DNA of 64,000 nt from Mesonia mobilis DSM 19841 (GCF_000423405.1 NZ_AUHX01000005.1:186001-250000); one strand, 5' to 3'; counted from the first letter of the stretch, positions 41,829 through 51,770 are shown. A program made the numbers and translations. Notes: generated by a model not told the origin, from the sequence alone.

Positions 41829-44800
41829 ATGAAAATATTAAAAATAGCTTTTAAAAATATCAACTCGCTACGTGGCGAGCACGAAATAGATTTTACCAAA
41901 GAACCGTTTTTGCAAAACAGTTTATTTGCCATTACCGGACCCACCGGAAGTGGAAAAACCACCATTCTCGATGTCATTTCTTTAGCACTATTTAATCAAG
42001 TGCCGCGATTGGGAAAATTGAGTACTTCTGAAGTTTTAAAAAAAGGTGCAATTCTTACGCGTAATCAAAAAGAAGCTTACGCCAAAATTACCTACGAATG
42101 TAAACAGGGAATTTTCGCTTCAACTTGGCAAATTTCTACTGCCAGAACCGGTAATCTACGCGATTATCATATGGAATTGGCAAATGTAGAAAGCGGACAT
42201 TTAGATTTAAAAAAGTCTGATGTTCCCGGTAAAAACGAAGAATTAATTGGCTTAAACTACGATCAATTTATCAAATCTGTGGTATTGGCGCAAGGCGAAT
42301 TTGCCAAATTCTTACAAGTACCTAAAAAAGAACGCGGTGCACTTTTAGAAAAAATCACCGGAACCCAAATTTACCGCAGAATTGGTCAAGAGGCTTATGT
42401 AAAATACAATCAGGTAAAAAAAGACACCGAAGAAAAGCGACTTAAAATTGAAACTTTTAAAGAGCAATTATTAGCTAAAGAAGTTTATGTCGAAAAGCAA
42501 ACTCAGTCTGAAAAGCTGCAACTCGAAAAGAAAAACTTCAACCTTTCTATTGAAAAAAATTCGGAAGCGATTAAGTTGAAAGAAAACTTACAGCATCAAC
42601 AAAAAGAACTTCTAGCTACCGAAAAACAGATTACACAAATTAAAGCTTCTACTGCTGAATTTGAAAAAGAAAAAGGAAAAAAACTCAAGCAACACGAAGA
42701 AATTCAGTTTTTCGCTGAAGATTTGAATGCTTGGCAAAACCTTCAAAAAGAGCAAAAAAATAACTCAACGCAAATTGAAGAAATTCAGCAGAATTTAAAA
42801 GATTTTCAGGAAAAACGAACGCATTTACAAACGGAGTTTTCTTCAACTTTTCAGCTGGAAATTAGTCCACAAAATGCTTCAGAAAAATTAAATAACTATA
42901 AAGAAAAAGTTAGAACTTTAATTGCAGAGCGAAGTGAATTATTATCGGTTTACAGAACTTCAGAACAACATATTTCTGGTCTACTAAAAGACTTTCAGTT
43001 TAGTTCAAAGCCTTCAAATACTGTCGTTTTTCAGCAAGAATTAAAAGAAAAGCAACACGAAAAATCTAGCGCTTTCGAAAAGTTGAATAAGAAATTTCAG
43101 CTTGAAGAAAAATCGGTTGCTATTTGGCAAGAAGAAATTCAGCAGCAATTAAAACTAACTCGTGCTGCTGAAAAAGAGGATTTTCAACAACATCAGTTAA
43201 AAAAAGACCTCAACCAAAAATCGGAAGAGCTTAAAAAAATCAATGATTCTTTAAAAAATTTACCACAACAAGTAGAAAAAATTCAGCAAGAATTAAAACT
43301 GAAAAATGCGCAGCTCGAGGCTAAACAAAAAACCTTAGAAGTTGAGCAATTGCAAAAACAGCTAGAAGATTTTCGTAAAGATTTGGTTGAAAATGAACCT
43401 TGCCCGTTATGCGGATCGACGCATCATCCGTTTGCTTCAGCGCATCCAGAAGTTAAGAATCACTTAAAAACAGAAGTTGAACAGTTGCAAAAAACAATTC
43501 AGCAATTACAACTACAGCATACGCGAGAAGAATCCGACTGGAAGCGATTTCAGCAGCAACAAGAAAAGCTTGAAAAAGAAATTAAACCAACTGAAAGCTT
43601 ATTAGCTGAAAAAGAAAATGCTTTTCAAGAAAATTTCGCTGTAATTCTTCAGCAGAGAAAAGAGCAATCTTTTGCTGAAATGGAAACGAAACTAGAAACA
43701 AATTTAAAAGAATTAGATCAAGCTAAAGAACTCAAAGAAAGCTTAACTAAACTTCAAGAATTAGCAAAAAAATCTAGAGAATTAGCGGAGTTGATCGCTA
43801 AAGGAAAAGCTAAAAGTGAAGCGATTGAGACACTTTTTAAAGGAAAAGAGTTTGAAAAAGAAATCAGCACTGTAGAAACTTCTTGGAATAGAAATGAACA
43901 AAATATTGTTCAGCAGCAAAAATTACTTGAAACTACAGAAAAATCGCTTGCTGAAGTAAACGAGAAATTAGCGAAATTAACCAGAACGCTCACTGCCCAA
44001 CTTACCGAAAAAGGCTACCAAAGTATTGAACAGGCTTTATCATTACGACTTACCGCTACAGAAGCTCAGGCTTGGCAAAAAGAGCGAGAACAGCTTCAAC
44101 AAAAAAGTATTGAGTTAAAAACACTTCAGAAAAAATTACAGGACGAAATCAAAAAGCTACAAGAAAAAGATAACGAAACAAGTCTTGAAAAGCTGCAAGA
44201 GCAATTTCAGCAGGGAAAAGAAAAACTGCAAGCAAATGAAACTGAGTTTAATACGGTTTCTCGTCTTTTAGAAAACCAAAAAGACAACTTAAAACAAATT
44301 GAAAAACTGCAAAATGAAGTAGGAAAACAGCTTAAACAATCGGAGCATTGGCAAATTTTAAACGAATTAATTGGAGATTCTACAGGAAATAAATTCAATA
44401 ACTTCGCACAAGATTTAACCTTAGCGCAACTACTTCTGCTTGCTAATAAACGTTTAGAAAACTTAAGCGACCGTTATCGCATCGATCAACCAACCGATGA
44501 AGAAGATGATAGTTTAGTTGCGATCGATGAGCATATGGGCGGACAACGGCGTTCTATTAAAACGCTTTCGGGTGGCGAAACCTTTATTTTAAGTTTAGCG
44601 CTCGCTTTAGCACTTTCTGATCTGGCTTCTAGAAATATAGAAATTAATAGTCTCTTTATCGATGAAGGTTTTGGAACTTTAGACCCCGAGACTTTAGACC
44701 AAACGCTCGACACCTTAGAGGTTTTACAGGCAGAATCTTCTAAAATGATCGGGGTGATTAGTCACGTAGAAAGTTTAAAAGAGCGTATCGCAACGCAGAT

Positions 44801-44849
44801 TCAACTCACGCAAAACGGACAAGGTTATAGTAGTTTGACAATTGTATAA
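41829..44849 (+). CDS. sbcC: Exonuclease subunit SbcC
   Basis: SMC/Rad50-like ATPase partner of SbcD. The 1006-aa protein begins with MKILKIAFKNINSLRGEHEIDF, Walker A GPTGSGKTT (about 38-46) and Q-loop VVLAQGEFAKFL. Two long coiled-coil arms (about 180-500 and 560-840) flank the zinc hook CPLC at 525-528. The C-terminus has the ABC signature KTLSGGETFILSLALAL, Walker B INSLFIDEGFGTLD and VISHVESL. The arms are Gln/Lys/Glu-rich. It ends in a bidirectional terminator facing rny. Confidence 0.96.
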   Translation: MKILKIAFKNINSLRGEHEIDFTKEPFLQNSLFAITGPTGSGKTTILDVISLALFNQVPRLGKLSTSEVLKKGAILTRNQKEAYAKITYECKQGIFASTWQISTARTGNLRDYHMELANVESGHLDLKKSDVPGKNEELIGLNYDQFIKSVVLAQGEFAKFLQVPKKERGALLEKITGTQIYRRIGQEAYVKYNQVKKDTEEKRLKIETFKEQLLAKEVYVEKQTQSEKLQLEKKNFNLSIEKNSEAIKLKENLQHQQKELLATEKQITQIKASTAEFEKEKGKKLKQHEEIQFFAEDLNAWQNLQKEQKNNSTQIEEIQQNLKDFQEKRTHLQTEFSSTFQLEISPQNASEKLNNYKEKVRTLIAERSELLSVYRTSEQHISGLLKDFQFSSKPSNTVVFQQELKEKQHEKSSAFEKLNKKFQLEEKSVAIWQEEIQQQLKLTRAAEKEDFQQHQLKKDLNQKSEELKKINDSLKNLPQQVEKIQQELKLKNAQLEAKQKTLEVEQLQKQLEDFRKDLVENEPCPLCGSTHHPFASAHPEVKNHLKTEVEQLQKTIQQLQLQHTREESDWKRFQQQQEKLEKEIKPTESLLAEKENAFQENFAVILQQRKEQSFAEMETKLETNLKELDQAKELKESLTKLQELAKKSRELAELIAKGKAKSEAIETLFKGKEFEKEISTVETSWNRNEQNIVQQQKLLETTEKSLAEVNEKLAKLTRTLTAQLTEKGYQSIEQALSLRLTATEAQAWQKEREQLQQKSIELKTLQKKLQDEIKKLQEKDNETSLEKLQEQFQQGKEKLQANETEFNTVSRLLENQKDNLKQIEKLQNEVGKQLKQSEHWQILNELIGDSTGNKFNNFAQDLTLAQLLLLANKRLENLSDRYRIDQPTDEEDDSLVAIDEHMGGQRRSIKTLSGGETFILSLALALALSDLASRNIEINSLFIDEGFGTLDPETLDQTLDTLEVLQAESSKMIGVISHVESLKERIATQIQLTQNGQGYSSLTIV

Positions 44850-44851
44850 AT

Positions 44852-44886
44852 AAAAAAAGCCACGAAATTTATTCGTGGCTTTTTTG
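44852..44886. terminator. Bidirectional terminator between sbcC and rny
   Basis: AAAAAAAGCCACGAA-ATTTA-TTCGTGGCTTTTTT: long perfect stem flanked by A and T runs between two convergent genes. Confidence 0.92.
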
Positions 44887-44903
44887 TATCTTAATTAGGG
44901 TTT

Positions 44904-46475
44904 TTACTTCGCAATATTCACTGCTCTTGTCTCTCTAATTACCGTCACTTTTACCTGACCAGGATAAGTCATATCGGTTTGTATTTTCTGAGAAATTTCG
45001 AACGATAAGTTATTGGCTTTATCGTCTGAAACTTTTTCACTTTCTACGATCACACGTAATTCTCTACCCGCTTGGATCGCATAAGCTTTTTTCACTCCGC
45101 CAAAACCAAAAGCAATATCTTCTAGGTCTTTTAAACGCTGAATGTAAGAATCTAATACTTGGCGTCTTGCTCCCGGTCTCGCTCCGCTTATCGCATCACA
45201 AACCTGAATAATAGGTGAAAGTAGCGATGTCATTTCAACCTCATCGTGATGAGCTCCGATCGCGTTACACACTTCTTCTTTTTCACCATACTTTTCTGCC
45301 CATTGCATTCCTAAAATAGCGTGAGGTACTTCTGTTTCTGTTTCCGGCACTTTACCAATATCATGTAACAATCCTGCTCTTTTAGCCAACTTAGGATTCA
45401 AGCCTAATTCTGCAGCCATTGTTCCACAAAGTTTAGCAACTTCACGCGAGTGTTGTAATAAGTTTTGACCGTAAGAAGAACGATATTTCATTCTACCTAC
45501 TGTTTTTATTAATTCTGGATGTAATCCGTGAATTCCAAGATCGATCACCGTACGTTTACCAATGTCGATAATTTCTTCATCGATTTGCTTACGGGTTTTC
45601 TTCACTACTTCTTCAATTCTCGCAGGATGAATTCTTCCGTCGGTTACTAATTTGTGTAACGATAAACGAGCTACTTCACGACGCACGGAATCGAAACAAG
45701 AAAGAATAATTGCTTCCGGAGTATCGTCTACAATAATTTCTACGCCTGTTGCCGCTTCGATCGCTCTAATGTTTCGACCTTCACGACCAATAATTCTACC
45801 TTTTACATCATCACTCTCTAAATTGAATACAGAAACGCAATTTTCTACGGCTTCTTCGGTACCAATTCTTTGAATGGTATTAATAATGATCTTCTTTGCT
45901 TCTTGTTGAGCAGTAAGTTTGGCTTCTTCAATAGTATCTTGAATCAATGCCATTGCATCTGTTTTCGCAGATTCTTTTAACGATTCTACTAACTGTTCTT
46001 TGGCTTCTTCTGCACTTAACCCACTAATTACTTCTAATTGCTTAACCTTACTTTCAAGAAGTTTATCGATCTCTTCTTGCTTCTTTTCTAAATATTCGTT
46101 TCGATAATTGTAATCTTTTACTTTTTCGTCAAGGTCTTTATTAAGTTTCTTGTTTTTAGCTAATTCACTAGAAACTTGAGATTCTTTATCGCGAGTTCTT
46201 TTTTCTGCATCAGCAATTTTCTTATCTCTCGATAAAATTACTTTTTCGTGTTCTGCTTTAAGCTCGATGAACTTTTCTTTTGCCTGAAGTATTTTATCTT
46301 TTTTCTTACTCTCGCCTTCTGCAGTGGCTTCTTTTATGATCGATTTTGCTTCTTTTTCAGCTTCTTTCACTACAGAATCTGCTTTGTTTTTCTCTAAATT
46401 TTTAGAGATCACAAAGCCTATTGCCAGACCTATAATAAGCGCTACAACGCCGATAACTATTGATAATATTTCCAT
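44904..46475 (-). CDS. rny: Ribonuclease Y
   Basis: Membrane-anchored endoribonuclease that starts mRNA decay. The 523-aa protein has an N-terminal transmembrane helix ([20 protein letters not shown]), a long charged coiled coil (~30-200), a KH RNA-binding domain ([19 protein letters not shown] near 222-240) and an HD domain with [13 protein letters not shown] (HD near 365), HAILG and GAHHDEVE. The C-terminal domain ends at the normal place. It starts 22 bases downstream of a 6S-like RNA on the same strand, so read-through from the zapA unit is possible. Confidence 0.96.
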   Translation of the reverse strand: MEILSIVIGVVALIIGLAIGFVISKNLEKNKADSVVKEAEKEAKSIIKEATAEGESKKKDKILQAKEKFIELKAEHEKVILSRDKKIADAEKRTRDKESQVSSELAKNKKLNKDLDEKVKDYNYRNEYLEKKQEEIDKLLESKVKQLEVISGLSAEEAKEQLVESLKESAKTDAMALIQDTIEEAKLTAQQEAKKIIINTIQRIGTEEAVENCVSVFNLESDDVKGRIIGREGRNIRAIEAATGVEIIVDDTPEAIILSCFDSVRREVARLSLHKLVTDGRIHPARIEEVVKKTRKQIDEEIIDIGKRTVIDLGIHGLHPELIKTVGRMKYRSSYGQNLLQHSREVAKLCGTMAAELGLNPKLAKRAGLLHDIGKVPETETEVPHAILGMQWAEKYGEKEEVCNAIGAHHDEVEMTSLLSPIIQVCDAISGARPGARRQVLDSYIQRLKDLEDIAFGFGGVKKAYAIQAGRELRVIVESEKVSDDKANNLSFEISQKIQTDMTYPGQVKVTVIRETRAVNIAK

Positions 46476-46496
46476 AATTTATTGATGTATATGTAT

Positions 46497-46670
46497 AAAA
46501 AAAGCCTGTATTAGCATTGATTTTTGTATAAACTCCGTATAAAACAGGTTTAGGGCTAACAAGCTGATCAAGGATCCGTTCGAAGACGGCTTGCTTTTAC
46601 AACTTAGACTCACCCTTTTTAATTGATAAGTGTTGAGTTTATCAAATAGATAATAACTAATACAGGCAGT
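46497..46670 (-). ncRNA. ssrS: 6S-like RNA (probably 6S-Flavo / SsrS)
   Basis: Between zapA and rny the minus strand has a ~170-nt structured segment. A perfect 11-bp closing stem pairs GCCTGTATTAG (46667-46657) with CTAATACAGGC (46514-46504), followed by a T run. Inside, TAAACTC pairs with GAGTTTA, AGGG with CCCT, GCAAGC with GCTTGT, and a terminal CCGT-CTTCGA-ACGG hairpin closes the end. Large unpaired strands sit in the middle. This rod with a central bubble is the 6S RNA shape, and a position just downstream of zapA is the classic ssrS location. A flavobacterial 6S family (6S-Flavo) is known; assignment by shape and context only. Confidence 0.75.
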
Positions 46671-46702
46671 AAACCTTAATTTATTTTAAAGAACGTATTT
46701 TA

Positions 46703-46999
46703 TTAATTGGCCAAGAACTCGGTTAACAGATGATTTAACGCATTTAGTTTCTCTTCTGCTTCAGTTACTTGGTTACTATTATCGATGGACTTCTGCTCGT
46801 TTTTAGCTGCAAATTGCAAGGCACACATGGCCAATACATCTTGCTTATCACGAACAGCATAACTCTGTTCAAATTGCTTAATTGCTCGTTCGATCTCTTT
46901 AGCCGCTTTACGCAAACCTTCTTCCTGTTGCGGAAAAACCGTAAGCGGGTAAACCCTATCGGCAATCGAAATCTTTATTTTCAACTTTTCATTCTTCAT
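46703..46999 (-). CDS. zapA: Cell division protein ZapA
   Basis: A 98-aa FtsZ-ring-associated protein. Family marks are the N-terminal beta strands KIKISIADRVYPLTV (about 5-19), the EEGLRKAAKEIERAIKQFEQ helix and a C-terminal coiled coil with DVLAMCALQFAAK. Length matches ZapA. It lies 9 bases downstream of a coiled-coil gene and just upstream of the 6S-like RNA. A 94-residue open frame antisense to it is a shadow. Confidence 0.92.
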   Translation of the reverse strand: MKNEKLKIKISIADRVYPLTVFPQQEEGLRKAAKEIERAIKQFEQSYAVRDKQDVLAMCALQFAAKNEQKSIDNSNQVTEAEEKLNALNHLLTEFLAN

Positions 47000-47008
47000 A
47001 CAGAATGT

Positions 47009-47299
47009 TTATTCAGAAAGTTGAACAATACATTGATCAATTTCTCTAATTAAGCTGTTTATTTTTAGTTTCGTCTCTCTTTTATATTCATTACTGCCCA
47101 GCATTGCGTTAGCAGCTTTGAGTGTTTGGGTTTGATTTTCTAAAGAACTAATTTTTACTATTAGTTGTTGATTATTTTGTTTTTCGATCTCTAAGCTTTC
47201 TTCTAATTCTCGATTCTGACGCTTTAAAATCTCGTATTTATGTAATAATTTACTAATCTTATTCTCTAGTGAATCAACTGTTTCTACCAATTTACTCAT
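47009..47299 (-). CDS. Small coiled-coil protein upstream of zapA
   Basis: A 96-aa protein (ATG 47299) that is nearly one continuous coiled coil: ENKISKLLHKYEILKRQNRELEES... with heptad leucines, ending with LREI-like REIDQCIVQLSE. It has no signal peptide. Placement in the same operon as zapA suggests a division role comparable to ZapB, but sequence similarity to ZapB is only structural. A promoter (TTG-N20-TAACTTTG) precedes it. GTG 47305 is an alternative start. Function is inference. Confidence 0.75.
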   Translation of the reverse strand: MSKLVETVDSLENKISKLLHKYEILKRQNRELEESLEIEKQNNQQLIVKISSLENQTQTLKAANAMLGSNEYKRETKLKINSLIREIDQCIVQLSE

Positions 47300-47325
47300 C
47301 TGCACTTCACGTAATACTTCACAGA

Positions 47326-47356
47326 CAAAGTTAACATACCTTTACCAATATGCCAA
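47326..47356 (-). promoter_or_regulatory. Promoter for the coiled-coil/zapA/6S unit (TTG-N20-TAACTTTG)
   Basis: On the minus strand TTG (plus 47354-47356) is followed after 20 bases by TAACTTTG (plus 47333-47326), the full Bacteroidota consensus, 26 bases upstream of ATG 47299. Confidence 0.6.
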
Positions 47357-47466
47357 CAGTTTTCTTTCTAATTTTTATACTAAAACAGGTAAAAAATGTG
47401 TTTTTAGATTAAATAGAAGTTTTTATATTTAAACCCCAGCCCCTTACAACGCTAACATTACTTTTT

Positions 47467-49170
47467 ATGAAATTATATTTTTTGGTCTTTTTTGCTTTAT
47501 TCAGTATTCAATTTGGTTTGGCACAAGAAAACCTTCCGCAAGATTACTTTGAAAGTCCGCTGGAAATACCATTAATTCTGTCGGGAACTTTTGGTGAGTT
47601 AAGATCAAATCATTTTCATAGCGGGATGGATATTAAAACACATCAACAAACCGGCTTGTCTGTGGTGGCATCGGCATCGGGATATGTGAGCAGAATTAAA
47701 ATTTCTCATTTTGGTTACGGTAAAGCACTTTACATACAGCATCCTAATGGCTATACTTCCGTTTATGCACATTTAAAAGAATTTGCGCCAGAAATTGAAA
47801 AATATATTAAAGAGCGTCAGTACGCGAAAGAGAGTTATGAGATCGAGGTTTTTCCGCAGGCAAATGAATTAAGCGTTGATCAAGGAGAACTTATCGCTTA
47901 TAGCGGAAACAGCGGCGGAAGCGGCGGACCACATTTACACTTTGAAATTAGAGATAGTCAAGCCAGACCTATGAATCCTATGCAATTTGGGATCGATATT
48001 AAAGACGCTCACTACCCTATTGTTCGTGGAATGTACGTGTATCCTATTTCTGAAAACGCACATATCGATACCAAAGCAGAACGCAAGAAACTTCGCGTGA
48101 TCCCTATGGGAAATGGCGAATATAAAACAGAACATCTTCAGGCTTACGGTAAAATTGGCTTCGGAATTAATAGCGTTGACTTACTGAATTATGCTGCTAA
48201 CAAAAATGGCGTAAATACGATTGAAACCTTTTTAAACGGTAAAAAATTACTTACTGTCGATTTTAATAAATTCTCTTTTGCTGAATCTCGTTACATTAAT
48301 GATTATATCGATTATGAGCTGGAAGAAAGTCAAAATGAAACGGTGCAGAAGTTATTCATCACTAATAACAATCCACTTAGTATTTTTAAATATCAAGAAG
48401 ACCAAGGTTATGTTGAAGTGAACGATAGTTTAGATTACAATTATAAGATTGAAATTAAAGACTACGAAGGCAACACTTCTGTAGTAAGAATACCAATTAC
48501 TCCTAAAGAAATTCCTTCAGAAAATATAGAAAAACCAGAAACAAAAAAGACCAATTATTTTGTAAAATCATCGCAAGCTACGGCTTTTGATGAAGATGGT
48601 TTCGATGTTTATATTCCGCGAGGCGCTTTATATAAAGATGAATATTTAGACATTAGTACCGATGGCGAAAGTATAAATGTTCACCATCCAACAACCGCGC
48701 TGCATCAAAATATTACCATTGGTTTTGATGTTAGTCGATTTAATGATGAAGATAAAGAACAGCTTTTTATTGCAAGAATGAGCGATTGGGGTCGACCGTA
48801 TTATTCAACCACCTATAAAAAGAAAAATCGTTTTACGACCCGAACCAAAAACTTCGGAACTTACAAATTAGCGGTAGACAATACACCACCGTTAGTGCAA
48901 CCGGTAAATTTCAGAAATAAAAAATGGATGTCGAATTACCGTTACCTTAAGTTTAAAATCTCTGATGATCTATCGGGTATTAGCAGTTATCGTGGCACCA
49001 TTAACGGAAAATTTATATTAATGGAATACGATTATAAAACCAATAGCTTGGTTTACGATTTTAATGATGAAGTAAATACTACCGAAACAGAAAACAATTT
49101 GAAGATTATTGTCGTTGATAATGTTGGAAATAGTACTACATTTGAAGGCACATTTTTCAGAAAAAATTAA
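47467..49170 (+). CDS. M23 family metallopeptidase (secreted)
   Basis: A 567-aa exported protein with a signal peptide (FALFSIQFGLAQ). The LytM-type M23 domain at about 30-180 carries metal-binding residues in FHSGMDIK (His/Asp near 52-56) and the HxH motif in GGPHLHFEIRD (~155-165), so it appears catalytically intact. The remaining 390 residues are beta-rich Ig-like or carbohydrate-binding-like domains, with no sorting domain. It probably trims peptidoglycan cross-links in the periplasm or acts at the cell surface. The TonB receptor gene follows after 11 bases. Confidence 0.9.
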   Translation: MKLYFLVFFALFSIQFGLAQENLPQDYFESPLEIPLILSGTFGELRSNHFHSGMDIKTHQQTGLSVVASASGYVSRIKISHFGYGKALYIQHPNGYTSVYAHLKEFAPEIEKYIKERQYAKESYEIEVFPQANELSVDQGELIAYSGNSGGSGGPHLHFEIRDSQARPMNPMQFGIDIKDAHYPIVRGMYVYPISENAHIDTKAERKKLRVIPMGNGEYKTEHLQAYGKIGFGINSVDLLNYAANKNGVNTIETFLNGKKLLTVDFNKFSFAESRYINDYIDYELEESQNETVQKLFITNNNPLSIFKYQEDQGYVEVNDSLDYNYKIEIKDYEGNTSVVRIPITPKEIPSENIEKPETKKTNYFVKSSQATAFDEDGFDVYIPRGALYKDEYLDISTDGESINVHHPTTALHQNITIGFDVSRFNDEDKEQLFIARMSDWGRPYYSTTYKKKNRFTTRTKNFGTYKLAVDNTPPLVQPVNFRNKKWMSNYRYLKFKISDDLSGISSYRGTINGKFILMEYDYKTNSLVYDFNDEVNTTETENNLKIIVVDNVGNSTTFEGTFFRKN

Positions 49171-49181
49171 AGCACGATCTC

Positions 49182-51647
49182 TTGAGAAATTTTTCTTTTT
49201 TACTCCCTCTATTTCTATTTATATCGACATACATTAACGCGCAAGAAGCTACCATCGAAGGTATTATTCTCGATGAAAACGACGTCCCTGTTCCCGGTGC
49301 TAACATAAGCTACACAAACGGCGGGACACAAACCAACGAAAATGGTTACTACGAATTAAATTTTCCGGCAAACCAAGAAGTAGTTTTAACGATTACTTAT
49401 GTAGGATTCAAAAAAATTGAAACAACTATCTCACCAATTACCGCAAATAAAAAGGTTGAACTCAATTTTGTCTTAAAAACCGACGTCGAACAAATTGGAA
49501 CAGTAACCATTACCGGAAACAGAAATAACCGTGTAGAAGGTATTACCACGATAAGCCCGGAAACGATACGTAAAATTCCGGGAGCAAATGCCGGAGTAGA
49601 AAATCTTTTAAAGACTTTACCTGGAGTTACTTCTAACAACGAATTAAGCTCTCAATACGCTGTACGTGGTGGTAATTACGACGAAAATTTGGTTTATGTA
49701 AATGAAATTCAAGTATATCGTCCGTTTTTAATTCGATCTGGGCAACAAGAAGGATTAAGCTTTGTGAACACCGATATGGTTAGAAATGTTGAGTTTTCTG
49801 CCGGTGGTTTTCAAGCAAAATATGGCGACAAACTTTCTTCGGTGCTCGATATTACTTATCGTCGTCCGGTAGATTTTGGAGCTTCGTTAGATTTAAGTTT
49901 ATTAGGCGGAAGCGCTTCTATAGAAAACGTTTCTGAAAACGGAAAATTCTCCGGTATCGCCGGTATTCGTTACCGAGATAACAGCTTGTTTGTAAACGCA
50001 AAAGAAACCGAAACAAATTTTAGACCTCGTTTTGCCGATGCACAAACTTACCTTACTTACCAGTTTAGTGAAAAGTTTGAATTGAGTTTTTTAGGAAATA
50101 TCGCTATTAACCAATACGATTATGAGCCTTTAACGCGACAAACCAATTTCGGAACGATCTCAGACCCAATGGCCTTGCTTATATTCTATGAAGGTCAAGA
50201 ACAGGATCAATATGAAACTTATTTCGGAGCTTTTAAAGCGACTTACGAGGTTTCAGATAATTATACGACCAAGTTGATCGCTTCTGCTTACAACACCCAA
50301 GAACAAGAATATTTTGATATTTTGGCACAATACCGTTTAGGCGAAGTGAATACCGATATTGGTGGTGAAAATGTAGGTGAAGTAGAATTTAGCGAAGGTG
50401 TTGGTTCTCAACTTACCCACGCGCGTAACGATTTAGATGCTTTAATTTTTAACCTTCAGCATTTAGGAACGATTACTGAAGAAGATCATAAAATTGACTA
50501 CGGAATTAAATATACCCACGAAGATATTAGGGATCGTGTTCGAGAATATGAAATTATCGATTCTGCAGGATTTTCTATTCGTCCGCCTTTTGACGATTTT
50601 CAGAATAATCAGCCTTACGAGCCTTACGATGCGCAAATTGCTCCTTACAACAATATAAGAGCTTTTAACGAAACTCAAATTAATAGATTTCAAGCTTTTG
50701 CGCAGTGGAGTTACAAAACTGAAATTGATAGCGCAGAAATTTACATCAACGCCGGTGCCAGAACACACGTGTGGAATATTAGCGGAGAAAATATTGAAAG
50801 TAATACTCAGCAAGTCACCAGTGTTCGTGGTCAATTAGCTTGGAAACCCAATTGGGAAAAAGATATGATCTTTAGACTTTCGGGTGGTTTATACTATCAA
50901 CCACCATTTTACCGAGCTTTAAGAGATTCTACCGGAGCGGTTCGACCAGAGGTGAAAGCACAAAAATCGACACATATTGTTTTAGGCAACGATTACAGTT
51001 TTAAATTAGGCGGAAGACCTTTTACTTTGGTTTCTGAGGCTTATTACAAATCGATCACCGATGTAAACCCATATACGATAGAGAATGTACGTATTCGTTA
51101 TCGCGCCAGAAATAATGCTGAAGCTTATGCCTACGGATTAGATTTAAGACTGAACGGTGAGTTTGTTCCGGGGACAGAAAGTTGGGTAAGTTTTGGTTAT
51201 ATGAAAACGGAAGAAAATATTGACGATCGAGGTTACATTGCTAGGCCGACCGATCAGCGGTTAAAATTTGCAGTGTTATTTCAGGATTATGTGCCGGCGA
51301 TCCCTGCGTTGAAGTTTTACCTAAATATGGTTTACAACACCGGTTTACCGGGAGGTTCGCCAAGTTATGCAGATCCTTACGATTACCAAACGCGTTTACG
51401 TGATTACCGAAGAGCCGATGCCGGTTTCTCTTATGTGTTTGCCGATAGAAATAATCAACATCCTGAAGGGCATTGGTTAAACCGTTTTAAAGAATTGAGT
51501 ATTGGTTTCGAGATCTTTAACCTATTTGATAACCAAAATGCGATTACCAATACTTTTGTGCGCGATGTTTATTCACAGAATTTATATTCGGTACCTAATT
51601 ATTTATCGCCAAGAGTTTTTAATTTAAAACTGAGTATGAAGTTTTAA
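49182..51647 (+). CDS. TonB-dependent receptor with carboxypeptidase-regulatory-like domain
   Basis: An 821-aa outer-membrane receptor starting at TTG 49182. Signal peptide to about 20 (STYINAQ), a carboxypeptidase D regulatory-like beta-sandwich (22-105: ATIEGIILDENDVPVPGANI), a plug domain (~120-225: GVENLLKTLPGVTSNNELSSQYAVRGGNYDEN split around 145-170) and a ~22-strand barrel ending in Phe (KLSMKF). There is no adjacent SusD-like gene, so it is not a classical SusCD pair. Its substrate is unknown. It ends near structured element A3. Confidence 0.92.
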   Translation: MRNFSFLLPLFLFISTYINAQEATIEGIILDENDVPVPGANISYTNGGTQTNENGYYELNFPANQEVVLTITYVGFKKIETTISPITANKKVELNFVLKTDVEQIGTVTITGNRNNRVEGITTISPETIRKIPGANAGVENLLKTLPGVTSNNELSSQYAVRGGNYDENLVYVNEIQVYRPFLIRSGQQEGLSFVNTDMVRNVEFSAGGFQAKYGDKLSSVLDITYRRPVDFGASLDLSLLGGSASIENVSENGKFSGIAGIRYRDNSLFVNAKETETNFRPRFADAQTYLTYQFSEKFELSFLGNIAINQYDYEPLTRQTNFGTISDPMALLIFYEGQEQDQYETYFGAFKATYEVSDNYTTKLIASAYNTQEQEYFDILAQYRLGEVNTDIGGENVGEVEFSEGVGSQLTHARNDLDALIFNLQHLGTITEEDHKIDYGIKYTHEDIRDRVREYEIIDSAGFSIRPPFDDFQNNQPYEPYDAQIAPYNNIRAFNETQINRFQAFAQWSYKTEIDSAEIYINAGARTHVWNISGENIESNTQQVTSVRGQLAWKPNWEKDMIFRLSGGLYYQPPFYRALRDSTGAVRPEVKAQKSTHIVLGNDYSFKLGGRPFTLVSEAYYKSITDVNPYTIENVRIRYRARNNAEAYAYGLDLRLNGEFVPGTESWVSFGYMKTEENIDDRGYIARPTDQRLKFAVLFQDYVPAIPALKFYLNMVYNTGLPGGSPSYADPYDYQTRLRDYRRADAGFSYVFADRNNQHPEGHWLNRFKELSIGFEIFNLFDNQNAITNTFVRDVYSQNLYSVPNYLSPRVFNLKLSMKF

Positions 51648-51664
51648 GCGGAAGTTGAATTTAG

Positions 51665-51770
51665 CTTCGCGTTAGGGATCGAGGTTTTGTTGGAGCTCTT
51701 TTTTATTTGTTTTTGAAAAACAAATAAAAAAAGCGACTACCGAGAGCCCGACCCGCAGGGAAACGCCCAA
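51665..51770 (+). repeat. Structured intergenic element, copy A3
   Basis: GCGTTAGGGATCGAGG, then TTTTTTATTTGTTTTT-GAA-AAACAAATAAAAAA as a near-perfect hairpin, then CCGAGAGCCCGACCC and a closing AACGCCC. GCGTT pairs with AACGC, and the arm differs from A2 but is again self-complementary. The CTCGACTCCGCTCGAA apex module of A1/A2 is absent. It probably also terminates the receptor gene. Confidence 0.7.

Noticed and set aside
46769-47053. 94-residue plus-strand frame antisense to zapA
   Set aside because: zapA and the coiled-coil gene on the other strand have clear family matches. The antisense frame has no start context and Phe/Leu-rich shadow composition.
50463-50834. 123-residue minus-strand frame within the TonB receptor gene
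   Set aside because: It is a reverse-strand shadow of a long barrel gene, with no start signal.
49182-51647. SusC of a polysaccharide utilisation locus
   Set aside because: No SusD-like gene or glycoside hydrolase is adjacent; the neighbours are an M23 peptidase and a cysteine desulfurase.
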